64,000 nt of DNA, from assembly GCA_035644215.1 (NCBI GenBank), contig DASQPA010000125.1:22977-86976 (forward strand). Reading direction: 5' to 3'. Within the stretch, counting starts at the first letter, position 1. The number at the start of each line of letters is the position of its first letter. The DNA comes from DASQPA01 sp035644215 (lineage in GTDB: Bacteria; Acidobacteriota; Thermoanaerobaculia; Multivoradales; UBA5704). Positions 1 through 8,660 of the stretch are shown here, piece after piece. The translations under genes and the position numbers were made by a program. The notes under the pieces were generated by a model. The model saw only the letters and a list, made by a program, of their open reading frames with translations, was not told where the DNA came from and ran no database searches.

Positions 1-2
1 GG

Positions 3-1031
3 CTCTGGGCGATGTCGCGGCAGGTGCCGGAGTTCCTCCACTACGCCCTGGTCTCCGAGACCTGGAAGCGGATGACGACCGACCAGTTCGCGCGCACCGG
101 TCCGCTCTGGTTCTTCGTCCCCTGCCTGCTGCTCGGCGCCCTGCCCTGGTCGTTCGTCGCCCTGGGCGCCCGGCGGCAGCTGCGGGATCTGCGGCAGGGG
201 GAGGACGGCCGACTCGACCGGCGGCTCGTCTTCCTCTTCCTCTGGATCGGCCTGCCGTTCCTCCTCTTCTCGCTCTCCCACTCGAAGCGCCCGCAGTACA
301 TCCTGCCGCTCCTGCCGGCGGTGGCCCTGCTGGTCGCCGCGGCCTGGCGGGAGAGTGATCCCTCGCGCCCCCTTCCCGGCGCCCGGGCGGGGGCGGTCGC
401 CTGGATCAGCTTCGGGAGCCTGTTGCTCGCCGCCGGGCTCGCCCTGCCGCGGCTCACCGCCGCGGCGGTCGTGGCCCTCCCGGCCCACCAGACCGGACCG
501 CTGGCGCGGACCGCCCTGGCCGCCGGCCTCGCGGCTCTCCTGGGCGGCATCGCGGCCTGGCTCGGCGCGGCGCGCCGGGAGTCGGCCCTGATCGCCCTCG
601 CCCTCCCCGCCGCGGTGCTGCCCTTCTTCCTCGCCCCCGCGCTGCGGGCGGTGGGCGACGATTTCTCCTCCCGCGACCTGGCGGCGGCGGTCGCGCCCTA
701 TCTCGCGCCCGGAGTTCAAGTGGTGGGGGTGCGGGCCTACCCCACCTCGCTGCCGTTCTACCTCGGGCGCACCGTGCTGGTGGTCGGGCCGCGCGGCCGG
801 GAGCTCACCAGCAACTACATCATCGACTCCTTCCCCAAGTGGCTGGCCGCCCCCGAGACCCCGCTGCGCCCCTTGAGCTGGTGGCGCGGCGCCCTGGCCA
901 CCTGCGCCCGGCCGATGCTCTTCGTCGCCCACAGCGAGGACCGGGAGAACCGGTCTGTCCTCGCCCGGGCGGGCCTGCCCCTGCGCTTCGTGGACAACGA
1001 CTTCGCCGCCTACGGACCGTGCACCCCCTAG
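3..1031 (+). CDS. ArnT/PMT-like membrane glycosyltransferase, C-terminal part
   Basis: The frame is open to the left edge, so the N-terminal catalytic half lies outside the window and the first ATG at 12 is probably internal. About 340 residues are visible. They contain several hydrophobic segments and the sequence SHSKRPQYILPLLPA, which resembles the 'KLPHYLLPLLPA' signature of ArnT-type lipid-linked-sugar transferases. Members of this family move a sugar from a polyprenyl phosphate donor to a periplasmic acceptor. The C-terminal periplasmic portion (from about residue 220) follows the last membrane helices. The stop is one base before the asparagine-synthase start, so the two genes are probably co-transcribed. 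The family call is good; the substrate is unknown. Confidence 0.75.
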   Translation, partial: LWAMSRQVPEFLHYALVSETWKRMTTDQFARTGPLWFFVPCLLLGALPWSFVALGARRQLRDLRQGEDGRLDRRLVFLFLWIGLPFLLFSLSHSKRPQYILPLLPAVALLVAAAWRESDPSRPLPGARAGAVAWISFGSLLLAAGLALPRLTAAAVVALPAHQTGPLARTALAAGLAALLGGIAAWLGAARRESALIALALPAAVLPFFLAPALRAVGDDFSSRDLAAAVAPYLAPGVQVVGVRAYPTSLPFYLGRTVLVVGPRGRELTSNYIIDSFPKWLAAPETPLRPLSWWRGALATCARPMLFVAHSEDRENRSVLARAGLPLRFVDNDFAAYGPCTP

Positions 1032-1032
1032 C

Positions 1033-2901
1033 ATGTGCGGAATCTATGGCGCGGTAGCCCCCGGGCACCGGTCCGGCCAAGCTCCCGGTCCTCCCACGGC
1101 GCTCGAAGGAATGGGCCAGGCCCTCCATCACCGCGGGCCGGACGGCCACTCCCTCCTGCTCGACGCGGAGTCCGGCTTCGGCACCGAGCGCCTGCGCATC
1201 GTCGACCTCGACCCGCGCGCCGACCAGCCCTTCGTCAGCCCGAACGGCCGCCTGCGGCTCGCCTGCAATGGTGAAATTTACAACGCCCCGGAGCTGCGCC
1301 GGCGCTACCGGGACTACCCGTTCGTCTCCCGCTCGGACGTCGAGACGATCCTCCCTCTCTACTTGGACCGCGGGCTCCCCGGGTTGGCCGACCTCGACGG
1401 CATGTTCGGCCTCGCCCTCTGGGACGGGGTGGCGGAGCAGCTGATCCTCGCCCGCGACCGGGCGGGCGAGAAACCGCTGTTCTATGTCCGGCTGGGGCGG
1501 GAGGTCTGGTTCGCCTCCGAGGTCCAGGCGCTCCTCGGGGTGCCGCGGCTGTCCCGAGAGCTGGACGAGGTGGCCCTGGCCCAGTTCCTCGCCCTGGGCT
1601 ACGTCCTCGAGCCACGCACCCTCTTTTCCGCCATCCGCAGGGTCGAGGCCGGCACCTTCCTCTGTTTCGGCGTGGATGGCCGGGAGCAGGCGGTCCGCTA
1701 CTGGGACCCGGCGAAGATCGCCGCCGGCTCCCCGGATGCCGGTCCGGTGGCCGATGCGGTCCCCCGCCTGCGCTCGCTCCTCGAAACCGCGGTCGGCAAG
1801 CAGGTCCAGGCGGACGTGCCGATCGGGGTCTTCACCAGCGGCGGGCTCGACTCCTCGATCCTCGCCGCCCTGACCGCCCGCACCCTGGGGGCGGACCGGG
1901 TGCACACCTACTCCGCCCGTTTCACCGCCGCCTCCTACGACGAGTCGGCCTGGTCGGCGCGGGTCGCGGCGCGTCTCGGCACCCGCCACGTCGAGGTGGA
2001 CTGCGGCGAGCCGGCCCTCCACGAGGCCTGGACCGCGGTGACCGACCAGCTGGCCGAGCCGCTCGCCGATCCCGCCATCCTTCCCGTCTATCTGCTGGCG
2101 CGGGCGGCGCGGCGGGAGGTCAAGGTCATCCTCTCCGGCGAAGGGGCGGACGAGCTGTTCGGCGGCTATCCCACCTACCTCGGGCACCGGCTCGCCCCCT
2201 GGCTCCTGCGGCTCCCCGTCCCCCTCCGGCGGCTTCTCTCCACCGGCCTCCACCGGCTCCCCGCCTCCGGCCGCAAGGTGACGATCGAGTACCTGCTGAA
2301 ACGTTTCCTCGCCGAGATCGACCGGCCCTGGGCCGAGCGCCACCTCTGCTGGTTCGGGACCGGCCTGGTGCGCGACCGGGAGGGCTGGGAGCGGGCGGGC
2401 CTCGACGCCCTGCTCGCCGCGGCGGGACCCGACCCGGCGGGCGCCCTGCTTCTCGACTACCGGACCTACCTGCGCGACGGCCTCCTGGTCAAGGTCGACC
2501 GCGCCACCATGCTCCAATCGGTCGAGGCCCGGGCGCCCTACCTCGACCGTGACGTGACCGCCTTCGCCCTCGCCCTGCCGATCGAGGAGAAGATCCGCGG
2601 CCTCACCGGCAAGCGGGTCCTCAAGCGGGCGGCCCGGGCCTGGCTGCCGCGCGCCGTCGTCGAGCGCCGCAAGCGCGGGCTCTCGGTGCCGGTGGCGGGC
2701 TGGATCAACAACGGCCTGGGGCCGGAGGTCGACCGCCTGCTCGCCCCCGAGCGCCTGCGGCGCCAGGAGATCCTCGACGCTGGAAGAATCGGCCAGCTCC
2801 TCGCCGAGCACCGCGCCGGCCGCGCCAACCACGCCCGGCCGTTGTGGGCGGCTTTGGTGCTGGAGCGCTGGCTGGAACGCTGGCTGCCGGAACGGGCGTG
2901 A
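1033..2901 (+). CDS. asnB: Asparagine synthase (glutamine-hydrolysing) family protein
   Basis: 622 residues. It begins MCGIYGAV, so after removal of Met the N-terminal Cys is the class II glutamine amidotransferase nucleophile that releases ammonia from glutamine. The amidotransferase domain covers about residues 1-190. The ATP-pyrophosphatase synthase domain follows, with the PP-loop SGGLDSS near residue 271 and the SGEGADELFGGY motif further on. The family makes asparagine from aspartate, but many copies in surface-glycan loci amidate uronic acids or other sugar carboxylates. The start lies one base after the stop of an ArnT-like glycosyltransferase, which makes a glycan-related role plausible. 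A second, divergent copy is at 37958-39745. Confidence 0.85.
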   Translation: MCGIYGAVAPGHRSGQAPGPPTALEGMGQALHHRGPDGHSLLLDAESGFGTERLRIVDLDPRADQPFVSPNGRLRLACNGEIYNAPELRRRYRDYPFVSRSDVETILPLYLDRGLPGLADLDGMFGLALWDGVAEQLILARDRAGEKPLFYVRLGREVWFASEVQALLGVPRLSRELDEVALAQFLALGYVLEPRTLFSAIRRVEAGTFLCFGVDGREQAVRYWDPAKIAAGSPDAGPVADAVPRLRSLLETAVGKQVQADVPIGVFTSGGLDSSILAALTARTLGADRVHTYSARFTAASYDESAWSARVAARLGTRHVEVDCGEPALHEAWTAVTDQLAEPLADPAILPVYLLARAARREVKVILSGEGADELFGGYPTYLGHRLAPWLLRLPVPLRRLLSTGLHRLPASGRKVTIEYLLKRFLAEIDRPWAERHLCWFGTGLVRDREGWERAGLDALLAAAGPDPAGALLLDYRTYLRDGLLVKVDRATMLQSVEARAPYLDRDVTAFALALPIEEKIRGLTGKRVLKRAARAWLPRAVVERRKRGLSVPVAGWINNGLGPEVDRLLAPERLRRQEILDAGRIGQLLAEHRAGRANHARPLWAALVLERWLERWLPERA

Positions 2902-2928
2902 GGAGCGTCCGATTCCTGTCCCGATTGG

Positions 2929-2955
2929 CCCTGCGGTGTGGGGGCGCTCGCAGGG
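2929..2955 (+). terminator. Stem-loop downstream of asnB
   Basis: CCCTGCG (2929-2935) and CGCAGGG (2949-2955) form a 7-bp stem with a 13-nt loop 27 bases after the asnB stop. No U-run follows, so any terminator function is uncertain. Confidence 0.3.
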
Positions 2956-2982
2956 ATTCGACCAACGTTTCGGCGAAGGCGT

Positions 2983-3043
2983 AGAGACGTCCCAGGTCCT
3001 GAACGATACCCTTCGCAGTCCACGGGGACCGCGGGACGTCTCC
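2983..3043. repeat. Inverted pair related to the GTAGAGACG dispersed repeat
   Basis: AGAGACGTCCC (2983-2993, preceded by GT) and GGGACGTCTCC (3033-3043) are inverted copies matching at 10 of 11 positions. The GTAGAGACGYCC edge and the CGTCTCCGCA segment recur in the larger element at 28626-28782. I read this as a diverged member of the same intergenic repeat family. Confidence 0.4.
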
Positions 3044-3427
3044 GCATAGGGTTGTCGCCCCCTACGCGCGTCATTCCCTCTCTGGGCGGCCCCGCAAGTC
3101 GCGATCCCAAACAACGCCGCGAGCGATGCTTTCGCGGATCGTATTCATGTCGTGTCGCGTCACGGCATGAGCGGTTTTTCCCAGGATCCCAAACCAGGAA
3201 GGAATCGGTCTGAGCTCATCTGGAACTTCGATCGTCGCCTTCATAGAGCCAATAAACCGTATTACCGGCTTCCCGTCAAGTCACCGGCCGTCCGCGGTAG
3301 ACCGGCGGCGTTGCCGGAACCGACCGCAGGCCGAGCTTGGTCGCCACCTGTGGCAAGCCCACGGCGAGGCGGGGAAACCTTGCCAGAGAAGCAGCCTCCA
3401 AGACCGGCACAGCGCCTCCTACCGCGT

Positions 3428-3451
3428 CCCTCCCCCCGGGGCGGGGGAGGG
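3428..3451. repeat. GC-rich hairpin (REP-like)
   Basis: CCCTCCCCC (3428-3436) and GGGGGAGGG (3443-3451) form a perfect 9-bp stem with a 6-nt loop inside non-coding DNA. It resembles short palindromic REP-type elements. There is no gene directly upstream to terminate and no U-run. Confidence 0.4.
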
Positions 3452-3554
3452 TTGGGCCTGGGGGGAGGACAGGAGGGGGGGATCGCGTGGGAGGCGGGAG
3501 AGGCGGGAGGTCCAGCGGAGTTCTCCTGGTCCGCGGCTCCACCTCCCTTGCGCG

Positions 3555-3806
3555 GTGAGCGTGTGCCTGCGCGCAGTGACCGCGTACCTGTACGCGATAG
3601 CCGTGTGCCTGCGCGCGACGATCGCGCGCCTGTACACAGTGACCGTGTGCAGACACGCAATCACCGAGCGCCTGCACGCGTTGACCGCGCGCCTGTACGC
3701 AGTGACTGTGTGCCAGCACGCGATGACTGCGCGACTGTACGCGATCACCGTGTGCCTGCGCGCCGTGATCGCGTACCTGCGCGTGATGACCGCGCGCCTG
3801 TACGCA
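3555..3806. repeat. Degenerate 21-bp tandem array, 12 units
   Basis: Twelve consecutive 21-base units can be written without gaps. A consensus unit is about GTGACCGCGYGCCTGTACGC plus one base. Units tend to alternate between a 'GTGTGCCTGCGCGC' form and a 'GCGCGCCTGTACGC' form, giving a partial 42-bp higher-order period. The sequence is rich in alternating purine-pyrimidine steps (GCGCGC, GTGTGC, TGTACGCG). Because 21 is a multiple of three, several frames encode heptads, for example DRVPARD-type or CLRAVTA-type, but no frame has a good start context or non-repetitive domain. No SD-preceded start lies in front of it. Confidence 0.75.
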
Positions 3807-3910
3807 GAGGCCGCGTGCAGGGCTCCTTCCCGCGCACCCGCATACCCTGGAGACGTCCTGGTGTCTTAGACCCTACCACGTCGAGAAGGGGTGACTGCGC
3901 CCGAACAGCT

Positions 3911-3945
3911 GCCCGGAGAGAGACCGGGCCCCCCTGCGGTACAAT
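3911..3945 (+). promoter_or_regulatory. Stem-loop and TACAAT -10-like site upstream of amidase
   Basis: GCCCGG (3911-3916) and CCGGGC (3924-3929) bracket a 7-nt loop. TACAAT at 3940-3945 is a good -10 match, but I see no -35 at normal spacing. Transcription from here would give a leader of about 100 nt before the amidase start. Confidence 0.3.
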
Positions 3946-4057
3946 CCCCGGACCGCTATGAATCCACCCTTTGCCTGGCCCGAACCCAGAAGTGCCGCTC
4001 ACGACAAGCTCCTCTCCGACGTCCAGGGAACAGCGCGTGAGCTGAAGGAGGACGATC

Positions 4058-5431
4058 ATGAAGGATATCGTTTTCTCCAGCACCCTCCAGCTGGCCGCCG
4101 CCCTCCGGGCCGGGCGTGTTTCCGCCCGGGAAGCGCTGGACGCACACCTGGCGCAGATCGAGCGGCACAACCCGGTTTTGAACGCTGTCATCACTCTGGA
4201 TGCGGAGCGGGCGCAAAACCGGGCGCGGGAAGCGGATGCAGCCTTGGCGCGCGGTGAGATCTGGGGGCCGCTCCATGGCGTGCCCTTCACGCTGAAGGAT
4301 GCCCATGCGACGGCGGGCGTACGCACCACGACCGGGTCCCCAGAGCTCGCCGACCAGGTGCCGCAAGAGGATGGCACCGTGGCCTCTCGCCTCAAGGCGG
4401 CGGGCGGCATTCTCGTCGGCAAGACGAACGTGCCTTCCATGCTGGCCGATTTTCAGTCCAGCAATCCCATCTTTGGCCGCACGAACAACCCTTGGAACGT
4501 CCTGCGCACGCCGGGGGGTTCGAGCGGCGGCGCCGCCGCGGCGCTGGCGGCCGGGATGACGCCGTTTGAAGTGGGCACCGACCTCTCCGGTTCGCTCCGT
4601 CTCCCGGCTCACTTCTGTGGTCTGTTCGGGCTGAAGCCCACCGAGCACCGGGTGTCCCTGGTCGGACTGATCCCGGGTCTTCCCGGGCCGCGGAGCGTCC
4701 GCATCATGTCCTGTATCGGTCCGCTGGCCCGCACCGTCGAGGATCTGGCGCTCCTCTACCCGATCCTGGCGGGGCCGGATGGACGCGACACCGACGTTCC
4801 TCCCGTGCCTGTCGACGAGGTACCGAGGCTCGCGCTCAGCGACCTGCGGATCGCTTTTTCTCCGACCTTTCCGGGATTTCCGGTCGCGGCAGACGTTCGC
4901 GAGGCGGTGGAACGGCTGGCCCGGCAACTCCAACCCTTGTGCGCAGCCGTTGCAGAAGCGACCCTGCCAGGGCTGGATTTCCAGCGGGATCTCTCGGACG
5001 CCGGTGCGCTCATCGGGATGGCGATCGGAGCCTTCCAGCCGGAAAAGTCTGGAAAGCCTGCGACTCTCGCGCAGTATCTGGAAGCGCTCGACCGCCGGGA
5101 CCGGTCCATTCTCGCGTGGGAGGAGCTCTTCCAGTCCTGGGACGTCCTTCTCTGCCCTCCGTCCATGGTCACCGCGTTTCCACACTGTGAAGCCGGAACG
5201 CCCCTCTGCGTCGATGGCCAGGACGTCGAGTATGGGAAGGTCAGCGCCCACTGCGCCTTGTTCAATTATTCGGGCCACCCCGGAGTCGTGCTGCCGTATG
5301 GGCTCGATCGAGAGGGCTTGCCCGTGGGGGTGCAGCTGGTCGGGAAACGCTGGGGCGAATCGCGGCTGCTGGCGATCGCCCAGGCCGTCTCGGAAGTGAG
5401 CGGCGAATTCCGACGGCCGCCGGGCTATTGA
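4058..5431 (+). CDS. Amidase signature family enzyme
   Basis: 457 residues, full length for the family. The Ser-cisSer-Lys triad is visible: Lys80 in PFTLKDA, Ser155 in GGSSGG and Ser179 in GTDLSGSLR. The spacings (75 and 24 residues) equal those of fatty-acid amide hydrolase. It hydrolyses a linear amide; the substrate cannot be read from the sequence. The start is well supported by AAGGAGG at 4045-4051, seven bases before the ATG. There are no GatB or GatC neighbours, so it is unlikely to be GatA. It stands alone between non-coding regions and its third-codon GC is a little lower than that of the neighbours. Cytoplasmic; no signal peptide. Confidence 0.88.
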   Translation: MKDIVFSSTLQLAAALRAGRVSAREALDAHLAQIERHNPVLNAVITLDAERAQNRAREADAALARGEIWGPLHGVPFTLKDAHATAGVRTTTGSPELADQVPQEDGTVASRLKAAGGILVGKTNVPSMLADFQSSNPIFGRTNNPWNVLRTPGGSSGGAAAALAAGMTPFEVGTDLSGSLRLPAHFCGLFGLKPTEHRVSLVGLIPGLPGPRSVRIMSCIGPLARTVEDLALLYPILAGPDGRDTDVPPVPVDEVPRLALSDLRIAFSPTFPGFPVAADVREAVERLARQLQPLCAAVAEATLPGLDFQRDLSDAGALIGMAIGAFQPEKSGKPATLAQYLEALDRRDRSILAWEELFQSWDVLLCPPSMVTAFPHCEAGTPLCVDGQDVEYGKVSAHCALFNYSGHPGVVLPYGLDREGLPVGVQLVGKRWGESRLLAIAQAVSEVSGEFRRPPGY

Positions 5432-5513
5432 CCGATTTCGTCCTCGCCGCGGGTCTGCCGCGAGTCCCGCCACCGTTCCCCGGGTCGAGCGCTCGGCGCG
5501 GGTCGCCGGGGGG

Positions 5514-5554
5514 GGAGAGCGGTCGCTCTCCGGCCTGGGGGACGTGACGGTCAC
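5514..5554. promoter_or_regulatory. Two short palindromes between amidase and sensor kinase
   Basis: GGAGAGCG-GT-CGCTCTCC (5514-5531) is a perfect 8-bp inverted repeat. GTGAC-G-GTCAC (5544-5554) is a perfect palindrome around one base. The first could terminate amidase transcription (no U-run), and the second could be an operator for the kinase gene. Confidence 0.3.
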
Positions 5555-5599
5555 CGCTGGAATGCCCGGATCGAGGCACGGTATGCCTTTTAACTGATG

Positions 5600-5605
5600 T
5601 AGAAT
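5600..5605 (+). promoter_or_regulatory. TAGAAT -10-like site just upstream of kinase start
   Basis: TAGAAT ends 11 bases before the ATG at 5617 and there is no Shine-Dalgarno sequence between them. A transcript from here would be leaderless or nearly so. No clear -35 is visible. Confidence 0.3.
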
Positions 5606-5616
5606 AGCTTTCCTTC

Positions 5617-7770
5617 ATGACCCTGCTCTGGCGTCGGCTGGGCCGGCTCGCGGTGATCCTACCTCTCACCGCGACGTTGGGCGTCTCCGTCCTCCTGTTT
5701 GTGTATGCAAGCCGGCAGGAGGAGGAGACTGTGCGCAAAGCCTTCGAGGACCGCGCCCGGACCCTGGCCTCAGCCATCCGGGAGAGCTGTGACAGTCACC
5801 TGGAGGTCCTGCGCTCCCTGAACGCGCTGTTCTCGAGCGTCCCCAAGATCCGCCGAGAAGAGTTCGTCGGGTTCGTGGCCAAGCCTTTGCGCCTGCACCC
5901 GGGCATCCGGGGCCTGTCGTGGGACCCCGTCGTCAAGGCCGCCGACCGCGCGCGCTTCGAGGCCGAGGTCGGAGTTCCCATCACCCAGGTCGATCCGCAG
6001 GGACGGCGCATACCGGCGGCGCCGACGGCAGAGTATGTGGTGGTGCACTATATCGCGCCGGCCTCGGACCTCCCGGCCCTGGCCTTCGACGTGGCTTCGG
6101 AGCCCGTGCGGCGCGAAGCCCAATTCAAGGCCCGCGACACGGGAGAGATTGCGGCGACGGGGCCGATCCGCCTGATCAACGATAGCAGCGAGCAGCGCTC
6201 CGTCCTCCTTTTCGCTCCCGTCTACGGTGTCGGCACGGTGCCTGCGACCCTCGAACGCCGCCGCCAGGAGATCCGCGGCTACGCCACCGGAGCTTTCCGC
6301 TTGAGCGACCTGGTGGAAACCGCGATCCGGAGCCTGCCACGGAAAGACCTGACGGTCGCCCTCTTCGACAACCGAAACCCGGCGGCCCCCGAGCGGCTGT
6401 ACAACGATGCCGAATGGGCACACCAGAGTGACGAGGCCGCCGGGGGCCTGGTGCAGCGGGAGCCTTTCGTCTTCGGAGGGCGCCCGTATGAGGTGCGCGT
6501 GGCGACGACCCACGCCTTCCAGGGCGACTATCGGTCGGGGTACGCCTGGCTGATCCTCCTGGGCGGTGTCCTGTTCACCGGGTTGGTCGGCGCCCTCCTC
6601 CTCGTCGTCACCTCGCGGGCGGCCAAGGTCGAGGAGCTGGTGGTCCACCGCACCGCCGAGCTCGAGAACGAGCTCAAAGAGCGGCAGCGGGCCGAGGCTG
6701 TCGTGCGGGTGAGCGAGGCGCGGAACCGGGACCTCCTGGAGCACATGCTGGGAGGGATGATCACCTTCAACGAGCGGAGCCAGATCGAGTCGGTGAATCC
6801 GGCCGCCGAGCGGATGTTCGGCTATCTGGAGGACGAGCTGCTCGGTCAGAACGTGGCCCTCCTCCTCGCCGACGCTCCAGACTCCGGCGCGGAGTCGTAC
6901 CTCAAGAAAGCTCACCGGGATTCGATCGGCCGGGTGACGGAGACCTGGGGACGCCGCAAGAACGGCGAGCTCTTCTGCGTCGACGCGGCGCTGTTCGAGT
7001 TCGCCGCTCCCGAGGGCCGCCGGTTCGCCTGCAATTTCCAGGACATCACGGAACGGCGGGAGATGGACCGGCTGAAGTCGGAATTCGTCTCCACGGTAAG
7101 CCACGAGCTGCGCACGCCGCTGACCTCGATCCGTGGCTCCCTGGGCCTCCTCTCGGCCGGGGTGCTGGGGGACCTCTCACCCGAGGTGCAGGAGATGCTC
7201 CGCCTGGCCGAGCGCAATTCGGTCCGACTCACCGCCCTGATCAACGACATCCTCGATTTCGAGCGCCTGGACAGCGGCCGGATCACCCTGCAGATCGCCG
7301 ACGTCGACCTCCAGCCGCTGTTCGAGCAGTCGCTGGAGGCGGTGCGCCCGGTGGCCGACGGGCAGCAGATCGCCCTCGTCGCCGTGCCGACGGCGCTGCG
7401 GGTGCGGGCGGATGGGACGCGCATCGTCCAGGTCCTCATCAACCTGCTCTCGAACGCCATCAAATTCTCGCCCGCGGGGCGGGAGGTCCGGGTGTGGGCC
7501 TTGGAGACGGAGAACGGCTGGGTGCGGAGCCTGGTGGAAGACCAGGGACAGGGCGTCCCCGCCAGCTACCAACAGAAGATCTTCGAACGCTTCGTCCACG
7601 TCGAGACCGCGGACAAACGCGACACGGCAGGGACCGGGCTCGGCCTCGCGATCTGCAAGGCGATCGTGGAGCACCACGGAGGGTCCATCGACGTCGACAG
7701 CGAGCCCGGGGTGGGAAGCACCTTCTGGTTCGACCTCCCCCGGGCGGCCGGGCCAAGCGCGGCGCCGTAG
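5617..7770 (+). CDS. CHASE-PAS sensor histidine kinase
   Basis: 717 residues. Order: membrane helix about 11-31; extracytoplasmic CHASE-type sensor domain about 40-300 (contains the 'HPGIRGLSWDP' and 'FFxPVY'-like elements typical of CHASE); second helix 309-331; coiled linker; PAS domain about 370-475; HisKA with His496 in SHELRTP; HATPase with NAIKFS (N box, about residue 611) and GTGLGLAI (G2). It autophosphorylates on His496 in response to an external ligand, probably a small organic compound given the CHASE fold. No response regulator is adjacent; the next gene on this strand is a DUF4143 ATPase, so it is an orphan kinase. Confidence 0.9.
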   Translation: MTLLWRRLGRLAVILPLTATLGVSVLLFVYASRQEEETVRKAFEDRARTLASAIRESCDSHLEVLRSLNALFSSVPKIRREEFVGFVAKPLRLHPGIRGLSWDPVVKAADRARFEAEVGVPITQVDPQGRRIPAAPTAEYVVVHYIAPASDLPALAFDVASEPVRREAQFKARDTGEIAATGPIRLINDSSEQRSVLLFAPVYGVGTVPATLERRRQEIRGYATGAFRLSDLVETAIRSLPRKDLTVALFDNRNPAAPERLYNDAEWAHQSDEAAGGLVQREPFVFGGRPYEVRVATTHAFQGDYRSGYAWLILLGGVLFTGLVGALLLVVTSRAAKVEELVVHRTAELENELKERQRAEAVVRVSEARNRDLLEHMLGGMITFNERSQIESVNPAAERMFGYLEDELLGQNVALLLADAPDSGAESYLKKAHRDSIGRVTETWGRRKNGELFCVDAALFEFAAPEGRRFACNFQDITERREMDRLKSEFVSTVSHELRTPLTSIRGSLGLLSAGVLGDLSPEVQEMLRLAERNSVRLTALINDILDFERLDSGRITLQIADVDLQPLFEQSLEAVRPVADGQQIALVAVPTALRVRADGTRIVQVLINLLSNAIKFSPAGREVRVWALETENGWVRSLVEDQGQGVPASYQQKIFERFVHVETADKRDTAGTGLGLAICKAIVEHHGGSIDVDSEPGVGSTFWFDLPRAAGPSAAP

Positions 7771-7786
7771 CGGACGGTCAGGCGTT

Positions 7787-8482
7787 TTAGGAAAGTACGC
7801 CCTCTTCGCAGGGGTCCGCCCCGCAAGGGCGAAGGTTTGTAGCCTCGCTCTCGCGACGGTTCACGAACTCGTCATGCACCTGTCGCATCATCTGGGGCTC
7901 GAACTCGCAGGCGGCGATGACGTCGTTGTCGCGGCACGGTCCTTCCTCGTCACGCACGGAGTTGCGCAGGGACCAGGAGACGACGTACCGCGAGTCCAGT
8001 GTCGCGCGGATCCCTTGCTTGCGCAGCTCGTTGGCGGCCCATCGGTCCTCGGCGACGTCGCGATCCCAAGGCACGTCCAACAGGGCCTCGATCGCTCGCC
8101 GGCTCATCCAATAGCAGAAGCCGGAGTTGTAGCGTGCCGGCTTGTTGCCGCTCGGTCCACGGGTACGACCGACGTAGTCGAGGCCGACCGGCACCGCGGC
8201 GAGAAGACGCTCGGGTCGTACGTAGCAGTCGTCGTCGATTTTGCACACCGCCTCGTAACCGCGGTCGTAGGCCCAGCGCCGCATGGCTTGGACCTTCAAA
8301 GTGAAGTGGCGATAATCGTCCGGCACGTCGAGCACGATCGTGTCGGCCGCAGCCGGTCCGCCCTGGCCGACGAAGAACCTGTAGCCCTGACCGGCCGGGA
8401 TGTCCTTCACCCAGGTCGCACGCTGCGCATCCGCCCGATCGCGGTACGCGGCGCAGGTCATGACGGCGATGAGCGTCTCCAT
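7787..8482 (-). CDS. GT31-like glycosyltransferase-fold protein
   Basis: 231 residues from ATG at 8482. The N-terminus (IAVMTCAAYRDRADAQRATW) resembles the opening of galactosyltransferase family 31 domains, where an R-x-x-W motif follows the first strand. A DDD motif in KIDDDCYVRPE is the expected metal/nucleotide-sugar site, and a later VAEDRW segment matches the 'ED' region of that fold. It is short and soluble, without a membrane anchor. Codons upstream of the chosen ATG are a shadow of the opposite-strand ATPase gene. The 3' end converges on the kinase gene with 16 bases between stops. The acceptor is unknown. Confidence 0.7.
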   Translation of the reverse strand: METLIAVMTCAAYRDRADAQRATWVKDIPAGQGYRFFVGQGGPAAADTIVLDVPDDYRHFTLKVQAMRRWAYDRGYEAVCKIDDDCYVRPERLLAAVPVGLDYVGRTRGPSGNKPARYNSGFCYWMSRRAIEALLDVPWDRDVAEDRWAANELRKQGIRATLDSRYVVSWSLRNSVRDEEGPCRDNDVIAACEFEPQMMRQVHDEFVNRRESEATNLRPCGADPCEEGVLS

Positions 8483-8660
8483 GGGCTGGCGGATCGTGTC
8501 ACAAGCCGACGAGTGGCGTCGATCCAGCGGGCCGGGTCTGACCCGGCGAGGCGGTCGTCCTTGATGCCTTTTTCGCTGATGTCGCGGCCGATCAGGAGAG
8601 CTCGGATCGGCGCCTGGAGGTTCCCTGCTGGCTGCCGAGAACCTCAGCGAGCACTTCAAC

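Larger units (their letters stand above)
2902..4057. other. Gene-free region of 1.16 kb
   Basis: No convincing coding sequence is present. It contains a stem-loop after asnB, an inverted pair related to a dispersed repeat (2983-3043), a GC-rich hairpin (3428-3451), the 21-bp tandem array (3555-3806) and the amidase promoter region. Several frames are open across the array on both strands, but only because the repeat unit is a multiple of three and lacks stops. Outside the repeats (about 3060-3420) nothing recognisable was seen. Confidence 0.6.

Noticed and set aside
820..3114. 764-aa minus-strand reading frame opposite asnB
   Set aside because: Shadow of a high-GC gene: Arg/Gly/Glu-rich, no domain, no start context; asnB on the plus strand is certain.
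3555..3806. CRISPR array
   Set aside because: Units are contiguous without spacers and there are no cas genes; same for 20631-20924.
3958..4257. 99-aa frame starting near TACAAT, before the amidase
   Set aside because: Runs out of frame into the amidase, which has the strong SD; no conserved features seen. A short leader peptide cannot be excluded.
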